A DNA stretch of 11,395 bases from Candidatus Pacearchaeota archaeon CG10_big_fil_rev_8_21_14_0_10_30_48 (lineage in GTDB: Archaea; Nanobdellota; Nanobdellia; Pacearchaeales; GW2011-AR1): positions 3,404 through 14,798 of the forward strand of contig PFCU01000029.1 of assembly GCA_002763155.1 (NCBI GenBank), in the 5' to 3' direction. How positions within the stretch are numbered: the first letter of the stretch is position 1; each line of letters opens with the position of its first letter. The notes below the pieces were generated by a model, which was given only the letters and a program-made list of their open reading frames with translations, did not search any database and had not been told where the DNA came from. Position numbers and translations under genes: made by a program. This document shows, piece after piece, positions 1-5,529 of the stretch.

Positions 1-941
1 GAAACCTTGCATTGAGATACGAGTTTACTTTTCAATTGAAACGATTGGCCCGAAATAAAAAACTTCCTTATAAAAGATACCAAATTGGGCCGGTGTTTAG
101 AGATGAACCTATTTCTGGGAATAGAATGAGGCAGTTCATTTCTTGCGACGGAGATGTTATTGGAGCAGATATTAAAGATCAAGCAGAAGTTTTATCGATG
201 ACAAAAGAGATTTTAGATAAGTTGAAAGTTAATGGAGAGATTTATGTTAATAATCGTAAATTATTGAATGAAATTTTAGACGAGCAAAAAGTTTTAGACA
301 AGAATTCAGTTATTAGAGAAATTGATAAATTGGATAAATTATCTGAATCTGAGGTGAAAACTAATTTGAAAAAATATAAGGCTGAGGGAATTATCTCTAT
401 TTTTAAAAAACCGGAAATTTATTTTAAGAAATATTCTTCGTATAAAGAAATTGTTGAACTGAAAAAATATTGCAAATATTTTGGAGTTAATGTTAAGTTT
501 TTACCTTCTTTAGCGAGGGGATTAGGATATTATGATGGAAATATTTTCGAAATTAAAACTAAGAAAATTAAAGAAACGATTTTTGGCGGTGGCGCTTATA
601 CATTTAATGATTTTCCTAGTTTTGGATTTGGAGTTTCTATAGAAAGATTAGTGGCTGTTTCAACTATCGAAATTAATGATTTTCCTGTTTTAGTTATTTC
701 AATTGAGAAGGATAAAGAAGCTGTTGAATTGATTAAAGCTTTGCGTGAGAAAAAAATCGCATGTTCTCTTTTTTATGGAAAGCCCGGAAAGGGATTAGAA
801 TATGCAAATTCGAAAAATTTTGAGAAAGTTATTTTTGTTGGAGAAAAAGAAACAAAATTGAAAAAATTTACTCTGAAAGATTTGAAGAGTGGAAAAGAAG
901 ATAAATTGAATCTGAAAGAATTGGCTAAAAAATTAGTTTAA
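1..941 (+). CDS. hisS: Histidyl-tRNA synthetase, 5'-truncated by the window edge
   Basis: Class II synthetase that charges tRNA-His. The reading frame is open to the left edge (first full codon at base 3, giving N-L-A-L-R-Y before EFTF), which matches the conserved LRYD/E segment inside the catalytic core. The TTG at base 12 is therefore not the start, and roughly the first quarter of the protein is missing. Motif 2 is seen as YQIGPVFRDEPISGNRMRQF (about bases 69-131). The histidine-specific loop is ARGLGYYDGNIFE (about 513-551), and motif 3 is FGFGVSIERL (about 624-650). From about base 680 the segment PVLVISIEKDKEAVELIKAL begins the C-terminal anticodon-binding domain. The loop has Gly where most family members have Asp (RGLDYY), while the catalytic Arg is kept. 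The gene converges on the STAS gene with a 4-bp overlap of stop codons. Confidence 0.96.
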   Translation, partial: NLALRYEFTFQLKRLARNKKLPYKRYQIGPVFRDEPISGNRMRQFISCDGDVIGADIKDQAEVLSMTKEILDKLKVNGEIYVNNRKLLNEILDEQKVLDKNSVIREIDKLDKLSESEVKTNLKKYKAEGIISIFKKPEIYFKKYSSYKEIVELKKYCKYFGVNVKFLPSLARGLGYYDGNIFEIKTKKIKETIFGGGAYTFNDFPSFGFGVSIERLVAVSTIEINDFPVLVISIEKDKEAVELIKALREKKIACSLFYGKPGKGLEYANSKNFEKVIFVGEKETKLKKFTLKDLKSGKEDKLNLKELAKKLV

Positions 942-1306
942 TGAGTTTGTTTATCGACGATTGTTAATCCATCTTCAAATAATTCTCGAAGTCTACATAA
1001 ATCAATTATTTTGCTTTGACTTTCAGTCATAGTTATATTTAGAGACCCATTTCTTCTATTTATGATTCGATAAAATTCTATCATTGTTGCAGCGACAGAG
1101 GTATCTAATGATGATTTTTCAGAATTTTGTTTTGGATAAGCTTCAGTGAAATCAATATGTAAGTTAGAATATTTGCTTTCTCTGAATATTTCATAATGCG
1201 CTCTTAATTCATGAGAGTTATTTAAATCAATCACTCCCGAAAGTTTTAGATGGTAATTCTTTCCTTTTGAAAGGTCTTCAATATTTAGTCTTCCGTTTTC
1301 TTTCAT
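938..1306 (-). CDS. STAS-domain protein (anti-sigma-antagonist-like), single domain
   Basis: This 122-residue protein has the STAS order of elements: KLSGVIDLNNSHELR (residues 21-35), a strand LHIDF (49-53), then LDTSVAATMIEFYRIINRRNGSLNIT (67-92) and SQSKIIDLCRLRELF (96-110). These correspond to the family's 'D-S-S-G' loop, the following helix, and the 'LLELTGLDELF' helix. The loop reads D68-T69-S70-V rather than DSSG, so Thr/Ser remain as possible phospho-acceptors but the Gly is gone. A ten-residue insertion (about 57-66) precedes the loop. A TATA-like box lies 24 bp upstream. The gene follows scpA on the same strand, with the promoter between them. No partner kinase or sigma factor is visible, so the role is unknown; a protein-interaction module is the safe reading. 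Confidence 0.7.
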   Translation of the reverse strand: MKENGRLNIEDLSKGKNYHLKLSGVIDLNNSHELRAHYEIFRESKYSNLHIDFTEAYPKQNSEKSSLDTSVAATMIEFYRIINRRNGSLNITMTESQSKIIDLCRLRELFEDGLTIVDKQTH

Positions 1307-1325
1307 ATTTTATTATAATATAACC

Positions 1326-1333
1326 ATTTAAAA
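1326..1333 (-). promoter_or_regulatory. TATA box of the STAS gene
   Basis: TTTTAAAT on the minus strand, centred about 24 bp before the ATG at 1306. It lies between the scpA stop and the STAS start, so the STAS gene can be transcribed on its own. Confidence 0.5.
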
Positions 1334-1336
1334 GTA

Positions 1337-2170
1337 TTATTGTATTTTTTCCATTTTCTCTTGAGCGTTGATCGATTCTTCGAATTTTCGTTCAATATTA
1401 TCTGTTATAATTTTATCTTTTGTTATAAATTTTTCTCCATCTTTATGTATCCATATTTCTTCTAAATATTTTTCTTGATGTAACCATAAGTGATTGTGAT
1501 TATCTAAATACAATAATGGGATGAAGTGGTCGATTTTGTCTTGTCTTTTTGGGCCTGAGAATTGACTGAAAGGAATTTTTTCTTGAGTTTGAAATAATTG
1601 TTTTATTCTTGAATGCACGTTTTTGATACGATCCTGAATGTTAATTGAACTTTTTGGTATGAAAAATTTAGTTCTTTCATAAATTTCTTTTTCTGTGCGT
1701 TTTCTTATTGTTCTTCTTTCTTCTGTTTTGACTGCTTTAGATAATGCTAAAACAAGTTCTTGTAGAGAAATTTTTTTGTATCTTGGTAAAGGCGTTCTTG
1801 GAAGTAATTCTGGAACATCAATGTCTTCATACTCTTTGAAGTTTAGTGTTTGTTGTTCTTCTTTTCTACTAAATAAAATATTATCTAAATCGCGTATATC
1901 TCTATTTAATAATAATTCTGATTTGATTCTTAGGAGTAAAGAGCATACTAATAGGACTTTTGATGACATCATGAAATTGGCTTCTTCGAGTTCTTTGATG
2001 CGTTCTAGGTATTTCTGAGACAAAATTGAAAGGTTTATATCCCAGGGGTCTAGTTGTTCTGTGTTTATTAGGTCATAAATTATTTCTTGCCAAGATACAT
2101 CCTCGTTAAATACGAAATCTTGGAATTGTTCCTGTCCAATACGCTCTGGTTTCCCCTCTTTTTCTTCCAT
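1337..2170 (-). CDS. scpA: Segregation and condensation protein A (SMC kleisin)
   Basis: ScpA is the kleisin that bridges the heads of the SMC dimer in chromosome condensation and segregation. The N-terminal kleisin part has WQEIIYDLINTEQLDPWDI (about residues 27-45) followed by LSILSQKYLERIKEL and LLRIKSELLL (79-88), all strongly characteristic of the family. A charged middle and a C-terminal part (about 195-260, from RTKFFIP through IHKDG) fit the winged-helix SMC-binding end. The start is set at the ATG at 2170, giving 277 residues, because a TATA box (TTTATAAA) is centred 27 bp upstream. A TTG six codons further upstream would lie inside the expected promoter-to-start gap. No smc or scpB lies in the window. 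Confidence 0.93.
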   Translation of the reverse strand: MEEKEGKPERIGQEQFQDFVFNEDVSWQEIIYDLINTEQLDPWDINLSILSQKYLERIKELEEANFMMSSKVLLVCSLLLRIKSELLLNRDIRDLDNILFSRKEEQQTLNFKEYEDIDVPELLPRTPLPRYKKISLQELVLALSKAVKTEERRTIRKRTEKEIYERTKFFIPKSSINIQDRIKNVHSRIKQLFQTQEKIPFSQFSGPKRQDKIDHFIPLLYLDNHNHLWLHQEKYLEEIWIHKDGEKFITKDKIITDNIERKFEESINAQEKMEKIQ

Positions 2171-2191
2171 TTGTATTCTTGAATGCAATAA

Positions 2192-2201
2192 GGTTTATAA
2201 A
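2192..2201 (-). promoter_or_regulatory. TATA box of scpA
   Basis: TTTATAAACC on the minus strand, centred about 27 bp before the ATG at 2170. This spacing supports that ATG as the start of a leaderless message. Confidence 0.65.
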
Positions 2202-2272
2202 TAATAAGGTAATAAATATTAAGTGATTTGCAAAAGAGGACCAGTCATTTAAGAATGGTAACAAACGAAAAC

Positions 2273-2280
2273 TTTAAATA
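2273..2280 (+). promoter_or_regulatory. TATA box with purine-rich BRE, no downstream ORF
   Basis: TTTAAATA is preceded by CGAAAAC, a good match to the archaeal BRE-TATA arrangement. Predicted transcription would begin near 2302 on the plus strand, where no ORF follows. This supports the candidate ncRNA placed at 2302-2470. Confidence 0.5.
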
Positions 2281-2301
2281 CTACCTCTTCATTGCAATTT
2301 T

Positions 2302-2470
2302 ATCACCTCTTTTTCCCCACTAGAGGCAGTTCAACACTCTACTTGATCGTTGGATTTCCTCTTTTGGGGTTATAATTATACTAATAATTATAACCCTTGA
2401 ATTTTCTATGTGAAAATTCAAATTCAATTTGTGAAACAAATTGAATAGGGGCAAGTCCTTGAATTTTTTT
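2302..2470 (+). ncRNA. Candidate structured RNA with three abutting hairpins
   Basis: The RNA would start about 25 bp after a BRE-TATA element and end at a seven-T run (2464-2470). It has a 5' hairpin CCTCT/AGAGG (2306-2310 with 2322-2326). A closing helix joins GGATTTCCTC (2352-2361) to GGGGCAAGTCC (2448-2458) with one bulged C and G-U pairs. Inside it are three perfect hairpins with no base between them: 13 bp (2367-2396, loop ACTA), 10 bp (2397-2421, loop TATGT) and 10 bp (2422-2446, loop TGAAA). I looked for RNase P, SRP, 5S and C/D signatures and recognise none. The second and third hairpins also belong to the dispersed repeat family of this window. It could instead be only a palindromic repeat without an RNA product. 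Confidence 0.45.
2392..2451 (+). repeat. Structured repeat, distant copy (AACCC–hairpin A–hairpin B–TAGGGG)
   Basis: This copy reads AACCC, TT, hairpin A (GAATTTTC, loop TATGT, GAAAATTC), hairpin B (ATTCAATTTG, loop TGAAA, CAAATTGAAT), then AGGGG. Order, flanking AACCC/AGGGG and hairpin A match the copies downstream of tRNA-Trp at 7870-7922 and 7946-7996, although the hairpin B sequence is different. CCC can pair with GGG to close the unit, or AACCC can pair with the GGGTT of the 13-bp hairpin on its left. Confidence 0.6.
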
Positions 2471-2490
2471 ACAAAGAATTAAAAAACAAA
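2462..2490 (+). repeat. Possible extra hairpin A-like half unit
   Basis: AATTTTTT (2462-2469) pairs with AAAGAATT (2473-2480) around the loop TAC, and is followed by AAAAAACAAATT. The hairpin plus AATTAAAAA(A)CAAA tail is the same pattern as at 7951-7975 and 8082-8107. In DNA this AT-rich, chance is a real alternative. Confidence 0.3.
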
Positions 2491-2699
2491 TTATCTCAAA
2501 TTGCATAGGTATATATACTAGTGACGCATTATTAATAGTATACTGATTTTCAAGGAAGACTCGATTATATTCAAATTATTAAAGAATGAGTCTTTCGATT
2601 ATATTTATTTTTGGTGATTAGGTAAGTTTTATTTTAAATCTTTGAGAGTATATTATGATAGTTTTTCTCTCAAAAAAATATAGGAACTATTCACCCTTT
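2471..2699. other. Non-coding stretch with inverted repeats
   Basis: No ORF is supported here. Visible structures are ATACTA/TAGTAT (2515-2520 with 2536-2541); GGAAGACTC/GAGTCTTTC (2554-2562 with 2588-2596, one G-U pair); an 11-bp direct repeat TCGATTATATT (2561-2571 and 2595-2605); and TTTGAGAG/CTCTCAAA (2641-2648 with 2667-2674). The last lies just beyond the stop of the 99-residue gene and could help end its transcript. A palindromic GTATATATAC (2509-2518) could act as a TATA box in either direction. Confidence 0.5.
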
Positions 2700-2999
2700 T
2701 TATTTAGTCTGACTTGTTATCACTCTTGTTTCATAATCATCTAATTCATCTTTAAATTCTTTATATATCATCCGAAAACCATTATTTTCCATACACAATT
2801 TTAAACGACTATACACTTCTTCTAAAAAAGAATCTTGCAATGCTGATTTATCATAATATCTTCTTAATTTTCTAATCTCTGTTCTTACCTTATTTTTTTC
2901 ATCTGGATCATGCTCATTTTCATCAATGTTAGCTATTATCTCCTTAATTAATTCAGATTGATGTAATTCTCCTAAGGTTTTATTTTCTCTTTCTTTCAT
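2700..2999 (-). CDS. Hypothetical charged helical protein, 99 aa
   Basis: I do not recognise this protein. It is highly charged, with Lys/Glu/Arg/Asp-rich segments such as DEKNKVRTEIRKLRRYYDK (residues 33-51) and YSRLKLC in the middle. It is predicted to be nearly all helical, with no signal peptide or membrane segment and one Cys. The start ATG at 2999 is supported by a TATA box (TTTATATA type, 3021-3028) about 25 bp upstream. It lies alone between the structured intergenic region and the membrane-protein gene, with its own promoter. Codon use looks like its neighbours. It is probably real, given the promoter spacing, but no function can be assigned. Confidence 0.65.
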   Translation of the reverse strand: MKERENKTLGELHQSELIKEIIANIDENEHDPDEKNKVRTEIRKLRRYYDKSALQDSFLEEVYSRLKLCMENNGFRMIYKEFKDELDDYETRVITSQTK

Positions 3000-3020
3000 A
3001 AATTTAAAATAAATTAAGAT

Positions 3021-3028
3021 ATATAAAA
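3021..3028 (-). promoter_or_regulatory. TATA box of the 99-aa gene
   Basis: On the minus strand this reads TTTATATA-like, centred about 25 bp before the ATG at 2999. It predicts a leaderless transcript. Confidence 0.55.
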
Positions 3029-3081
3029 ATCTATCTCACTACAAATTGATAGTGAAAATTCATTATAATTTATTTTATATG

Positions 3082-3705
3082 TTATTTTCTACTTATCTTT
3101 TTCTTTACTTCTTTTCTCAAAAAAATCTTATTAATTATAAACGCTGTTAAAAATATGGCTAAAATGTTAAGGCATATCCAAGAATAAATATAAAATTCTC
3201 CGCTGGGTAAAAATGATGTGCATTTGTAAAAGATGCAATTTACATTATACTCTTCTAGTGTTAAAAATCTCGTGGTGATGGCTAACAATCCTGCTTGAAT
3301 TAAACTAAGCTTCCAATGGTCTTTTCTTTCTAATTTAATTATATATAATAAGAAAAATCCGAGCGGGAGCAAAAATAAATGTTCCAAACTAATTATTCTT
3401 GCGGAAATTAATAATTCTTTGAAGAAATAATCTGTTATTCCCCATAAAGATTTTGAGCTAATAAGCTGGTAAAAGAAATCAATATTCCAAAAAAGTAAAT
3501 AGAAAAATAATAAATTTATTTGCGAGGCGATTAATAGAGAATTTTTTTTGATAGCCCCGATTCCCATGATGACCATGCTGATATAACAAAACCAGAAGAT
3601 CCACGAAGGTTTACCTCGGTAAATACTATAAGAGATTGCAAATAATCCATAAAAAAGTATGAAGAATCCAATTGAGTTTAAGAGAATATTCCTCTTTTTT
3701 TCCAT
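3082..3705 (-). CDS. Polytopic membrane protein of unknown function, 207 aa
   Basis: There are about six hydrophobic segments: residues 8-27, 32-53, 56-78, 104-124, 131-147 and 171-195. A basic tail (RKEVKKKISRK) is probably cytoplasmic. Between segments 5 and 6 is a loop with two cysteines, YNVNCIFYKC, which could form a disulfide on the outside. A His lies at the start of segment 4 (LEHLFLLPLGFF). There is no transporter signature or enzyme motif that I recognise, and no classical signal peptide beyond the first membrane helix. The start at 3705 has a TATA box centred 26 bp upstream, just past the stop of the 78-aa gene, so it is probably transcribed separately. Family unknown. Confidence 0.75.
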   Translation of the reverse strand: MEKKRNILLNSIGFFILFYGLFAISYSIYRGKPSWIFWFCYISMVIMGIGAIKKNSLLIASQINLLFFYLLFWNIDFFYQLISSKSLWGITDYFFKELLISARIISLEHLFLLPLGFFLLYIIKLERKDHWKLSLIQAGLLAITTRFLTLEEYNVNCIFYKCTSFLPSGEFYIYSWICLNILAIFLTAFIINKIFLRKEVKKKISRK

Positions 3706-3726
3706 AAATAAAATAGGGAATCTTTG

Positions 3727-3735
3727 TTTATAAAA
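3727..3735 (-). promoter_or_regulatory. TATA box of the 207-aa membrane protein gene
   Basis: TTTTATAAA on the minus strand, centred 26 bp before the ATG at 3705. It sits immediately after the stop codon of the upstream 78-aa gene. Confidence 0.6.
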
Positions 3736-3972
3736 TTAGGCTCTATCTCTTTCACGATATAGGCGAGCTTTATGTCTTTCTCTTTGACGAACTTGAGCTT
3801 TTTGTATTTGACTTCTTATTTCTTCTTGGTCAAGGTAAGTGTTATTTTGTAAAGAATATTCTTGATATGGAGATAATTTAACTTCTTGAAAACGACGAGA
3901 TTGAAAATCCACTTCCAGTATATTTAATTCTTGTTCTGAAGAATTGGGAATATAGTGTTTATCTGATTCCAT
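3736..3972 (-). CDS. Hypothetical basic protein, 78 aa
   Basis: I do not recognise this protein. The N-terminal half is polar (many Gln, Ser, Asn). The C-terminal half, from DQEEIRSQIQKAQVRQRERH to the end, should form one long, strongly basic helix rich in Arg, suggestive of nucleic-acid or ribosome contact, though that is inference only. There is no cysteine or membrane segment. The gene directly follows rps27ae, 30 bp after its stop codon. A TATA box centred about 25 bp before the ATG overlaps the last codons of rps27ae, so it has its own promoter even if it also receives operon read-through. Confidence 0.6.
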   Translation of the reverse strand: MESDKHYIPNSSEQELNILEVDFQSRRFQEVKLSPYQEYSLQNNTYLDQEEIRSQIQKAQVRQRERHKARLYRERDRA

Positions 3973-3992
3973 AATAAATAGAAATTTTTTAG

Positions 3993-4000
3993 CTATAAAT
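3993..4000 (-). promoter_or_regulatory. TATA box of the 78-aa gene
   Basis: ATTTATAG on the minus strand, centred about 25 bp before the ATG at 3972 and adjoining the end of rps27ae. Confidence 0.5.
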
Positions 4001-4002
4001 AT

Positions 4003-4230
4003 TTATGCAGTTACAACAGGTTTAGAAGATTTGAATTCTGTGTAGTGGCACTTTCCGCAATATTTTCTTTTTTCAACATCCATTAAAAAAACACCTAAAC
4101 CGCATCGTGGACAACTTGATTTTCTTTTTATAGTGTCGCCGTTAATAGTGTATTTAGTATATTTTTTACTAGTAGGTTTATTTTTTTTAGGTTTTTTCCC
4201 TCTCTTTTCTATTTTCTTTTTCTTTGCCAT
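4003..4230 (-). CDS. rps27ae: Small ribosomal subunit protein S27Ae (eS31)
   Basis: This archaeal/eukaryotic ribosomal protein of 75 residues belongs to the small subunit. After a very basic N-terminus (KKKKIEKRGKKPKKNK) comes the segment YTKYTINGDTIKRKSS, then a C4 zinc ribbon: C40-PR-C43-G and C58-GK-C61. This is the expected arrangement for S27Ae, whose usual length without ubiquitin is about 50-70 residues, so the basic N-terminus is slightly long. Its ATG overlaps the stop of rps24e by one base (TAATG), indicating translational coupling. It is the last gene of the rpoE1–spt4-like–rps24e–rps27ae operon, an arrangement well known in archaea. Confidence 0.96.
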   Translation of the reverse strand: MAKKKKIEKRGKKPKKNKPTSKKYTKYTINGDTIKRKSSCPRCGLGVFLMDVEKRKYCGKCHYTEFKSSKPVVTA

Positions 4231-4646
4231 TATTCTGCTTTCTCTTCTATTTTAGTTTTTTCAGTATTTTCTGCTGGAGCTTTAGCCACTTCTTCAGCTA
4301 CTTTCTTCGCTGTTTCTTCAGCTTTCTTTTTTTCCTCTTCAGCTTTCTTTTTTTCCTCTTCAGCTTTCTTAGCTTCTTCTATTTGTTTTTTCCTTTCTTT
4401 TCGACTAATAACTTCATACCTTTTTTTATCTTCAACATTATCATAGACTTTTGCACTAACTTCAAATGTTTTGCTTCCAAATTTTGTATTAATTTTAGAA
4501 ATGATAACATTTTCTTCTGGTTTTTTTGTTTTCTCAGAGATTTGTTTTTTCATTTCTTCTTTTGAAGGAATAGAATTTTTTTCGACTTCAAATGTGATTT
4601 CTTCACGATTCAATAAATTATTATGTTTTTGTTTTAGATTATTCAT
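4230..4646 (-). CDS. rps24e: Small ribosomal subunit protein S24e with charged C-terminal tail
   Basis: The core (about residues 1-83) contains NNLLNREEITFEVE, IPSKEEMKKQI and NVIISKINTKFGSKTFEVSAKVYDN, all typical of S24e (eS24). The start overlaps the spt4-like stop by four bases (ATGA). Residues 84-138 form a tail made almost only of Lys, Glu and Ala, with a seven-residue repeat KKKAEEE, likely a single long helix or coiled coil. The family is usually about 95-100 residues, so the tail is an addition. It is encoded partly by an exact 21-bp tandem repeat (4321-4362). A sequencing artefact is unlikely because the frame stays open and the downstream coupling to rps27ae is kept. Confidence 0.94.
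   Translation of the reverse strand: MNNLKQKHNNLLNREEITFEVEKNSIPSKEEMKKQISEKTKKPEENVIISKINTKFGSKTFEVSAKVYDNVEDKKRYEVISRKERKKQIEEAKKAEEEKKKAEEEKKKAEETAKKVAEEVAKAPAENTEKTKIEEKAE
4321..4370. repeat. 21-bp tandem repeat inside rps24e
   Basis: Two exact 21-bp units (4321-4341 and 4342-4362) and a partial third (4363-4370) encode the KKKAEEE heptads of the S24e tail. The length is a multiple of three, so unit number can change without a frameshift. Confidence 0.9.
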
Positions 4647-4894
4647 TTTTTTTCTATATAATCTCCTGCTTTAACAAGATTAAGATTTTTTGCAAATTCA
4701 GATTCTTTTGGATTAAATACGATAATTCTTCCTCTTATTTTTTCATCTTGAATTTTATCTATTTTATCTGGGATGTTTGCAATTTTTTCAGTATTAGAGT
4801 TAACTTTTTCCACTTCTTCTTTTTGTTCATCTTCCATTAAATCCACTTCTACTTCTGGTGTTTCTTCTTCGTATTCTATTTTATCTTCTGCCAT
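4643..4894 (-). CDS. Spt4-like protein lacking the zinc ribbon (RpoE2-type)
   Basis: Spt4 pairs with Spt5 to help RNA polymerase elongate. The C-terminal 30 residues, RGRIIVFNPKESEFAKNL then NLVKAGDYIEKK (54-83), match the end of archaeal Spt4, which typically reads 'VIIVDPEKSEIAKKLGI..PGKYALKV'. Normal archaeal Spt4 (about 60 residues) begins with a four-Cys zinc ribbon; this protein has no Cys at all. Residues 1-50 are instead acidic and low in complexity (EYEEETPEVEVDLMEDEQKEEVE). The position is exactly that of spt4: it overlaps the rpoE1 stop by one base and precedes rps24e with an ATGA overlap. It may be a diverged Spt4, or an adaptor keeping only the strand and helix end. The assignment rests on the C-terminal match plus synteny. 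Confidence 0.7.
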   Translation of the reverse strand: MAEDKIEYEEETPEVEVDLMEDEQKEEVEKVNSNTEKIANIPDKIDKIQDEKIRGRIIVFNPKESEFAKNLNLVKAGDYIEKK

Positions 4895-5487
4895 TATTTT
4901 TTCTTAACTCCCTTCTCTTCTTTTTTCAAAGCAAATTTTGTTGCTTTAATTGCTTTTTGTTTATCTTCATCAATCCATTCTAATTTTCCAAGGCCGGGTT
5001 GTCTCATTGTTAAACCTATTTTTAATTCTCCAAGTTTGTAAGATATAGCAACTACTCTTGCTAAACAGCTATCTCCTTTTTTCAAAGATCTTTTTGAAGA
5101 TTTACCTGTTAATGTGCTTGTCTTCGAAAATGAAACGAAATCGTCCATTGTTTGACTAATGTGGATCATTCCTTGTGTTGCCCCGAGATTAATAAATGCT
5201 CCGAAATTTGTTATTTCTTCGATAGTCCCATAAACTAATTCTTGCATTTCTGGTCTCCATACAACTAATTGGAATTTTGATTTGTAGTAAGCTGCCCCGT
5301 CGTTGGGAATGATTATTCCTTCTTCAATGCTTGAGACCTTTGCTACAGCTACAACTATTCCTAACTCTTTGTCAAAATATTTTGCATATGTTTCTTTCAA
5401 TTGTTGTTCCACTGCTTCTTTAGTCGGCAAACCAAAGAGTTTAGGTTCAACTCTGATAAAGTCTTCTACATCAATTAGATAGAACAT
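4894..5487 (-). CDS. rpoE1: DNA-directed RNA polymerase subunit E' (Rpo7/RpoE1)
   Basis: This 197-residue stalk subunit of archaeal RNA polymerase is the partner of Rpo4 (RpoF) and contacts nascent RNA. Residues 1-80 form the N-terminal domain (MFYLIDVEDFIRVEPKLFG, then the IEEGIIIPNDGAAYYKSKFQ region). An S1 RNA-binding domain begins at about 83 with LVYGTIEEITNFGAFINLG and GMIHISQ. The tail is Lys-rich. Start ATG 5487 has a clear TATA box centred 26 bp upstream, so this is the first gene of the four-gene operon. The PIN gene upstream ends 42 bp away and has its own promoter. Length and order agree with the family. Confidence 0.97.
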   Translation of the reverse strand: MFYLIDVEDFIRVEPKLFGLPTKEAVEQQLKETYAKYFDKELGIVVAVAKVSSIEEGIIIPNDGAAYYKSKFQLVVWRPEMQELVYGTIEEITNFGAFINLGATQGMIHISQTMDDFVSFSKTSTLTGKSSKRSLKKGDSCLARVVAISYKLGELKIGLTMRQPGLGKLEWIDEDKQKAIKATKFALKKEEKGVKKK

Positions 5488-5509
5488 GTAAATTAAAGGT
5501 AAAATTAGG

Positions 5510-5517
5510 TTTATAAA
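5510..5517 (-). promoter_or_regulatory. TATA box of the rpoE1–spt4-like–rps24e–rps27ae operon
   Basis: TTTATAAA, palindromic, centred 26 bp before the rpoE1 ATG and inside the 42-bp gap after the PIN gene. It predicts a leaderless polycistronic mRNA. Confidence 0.7.
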
Positions 5518-5529
5518 GCTTTTGAAGTG

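Noticed and set aside
12..14. TTG as start codon of hisS
   Set aside because: The frame is open upstream to the window edge and the residues before it continue a conserved catalytic segment, so the true start is outside the window.
1695..2018. Plus-strand ORF of 107 codons inside scpA
   Set aside because: It lies wholly antisense to the well-supported scpA, has low-complexity Ser/Leu composition, and has no promoter at the usual spacing.
2255..2323. 22-codon ORF starting at an ATG before the BRE-TATA element
   Set aside because: It is very short, has no TATA box upstream, and runs through the promoter and into the structured RNA.
4224..4674. Two plus-strand ORFs (4224-4565 and 4471-4674) rich in Phe and Ser
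   Set aside because: They are antisense shadows of the Lys/Glu-rich rps24e and its neighbour; poly-Phe is simply the complement of Lys/Glu codons.
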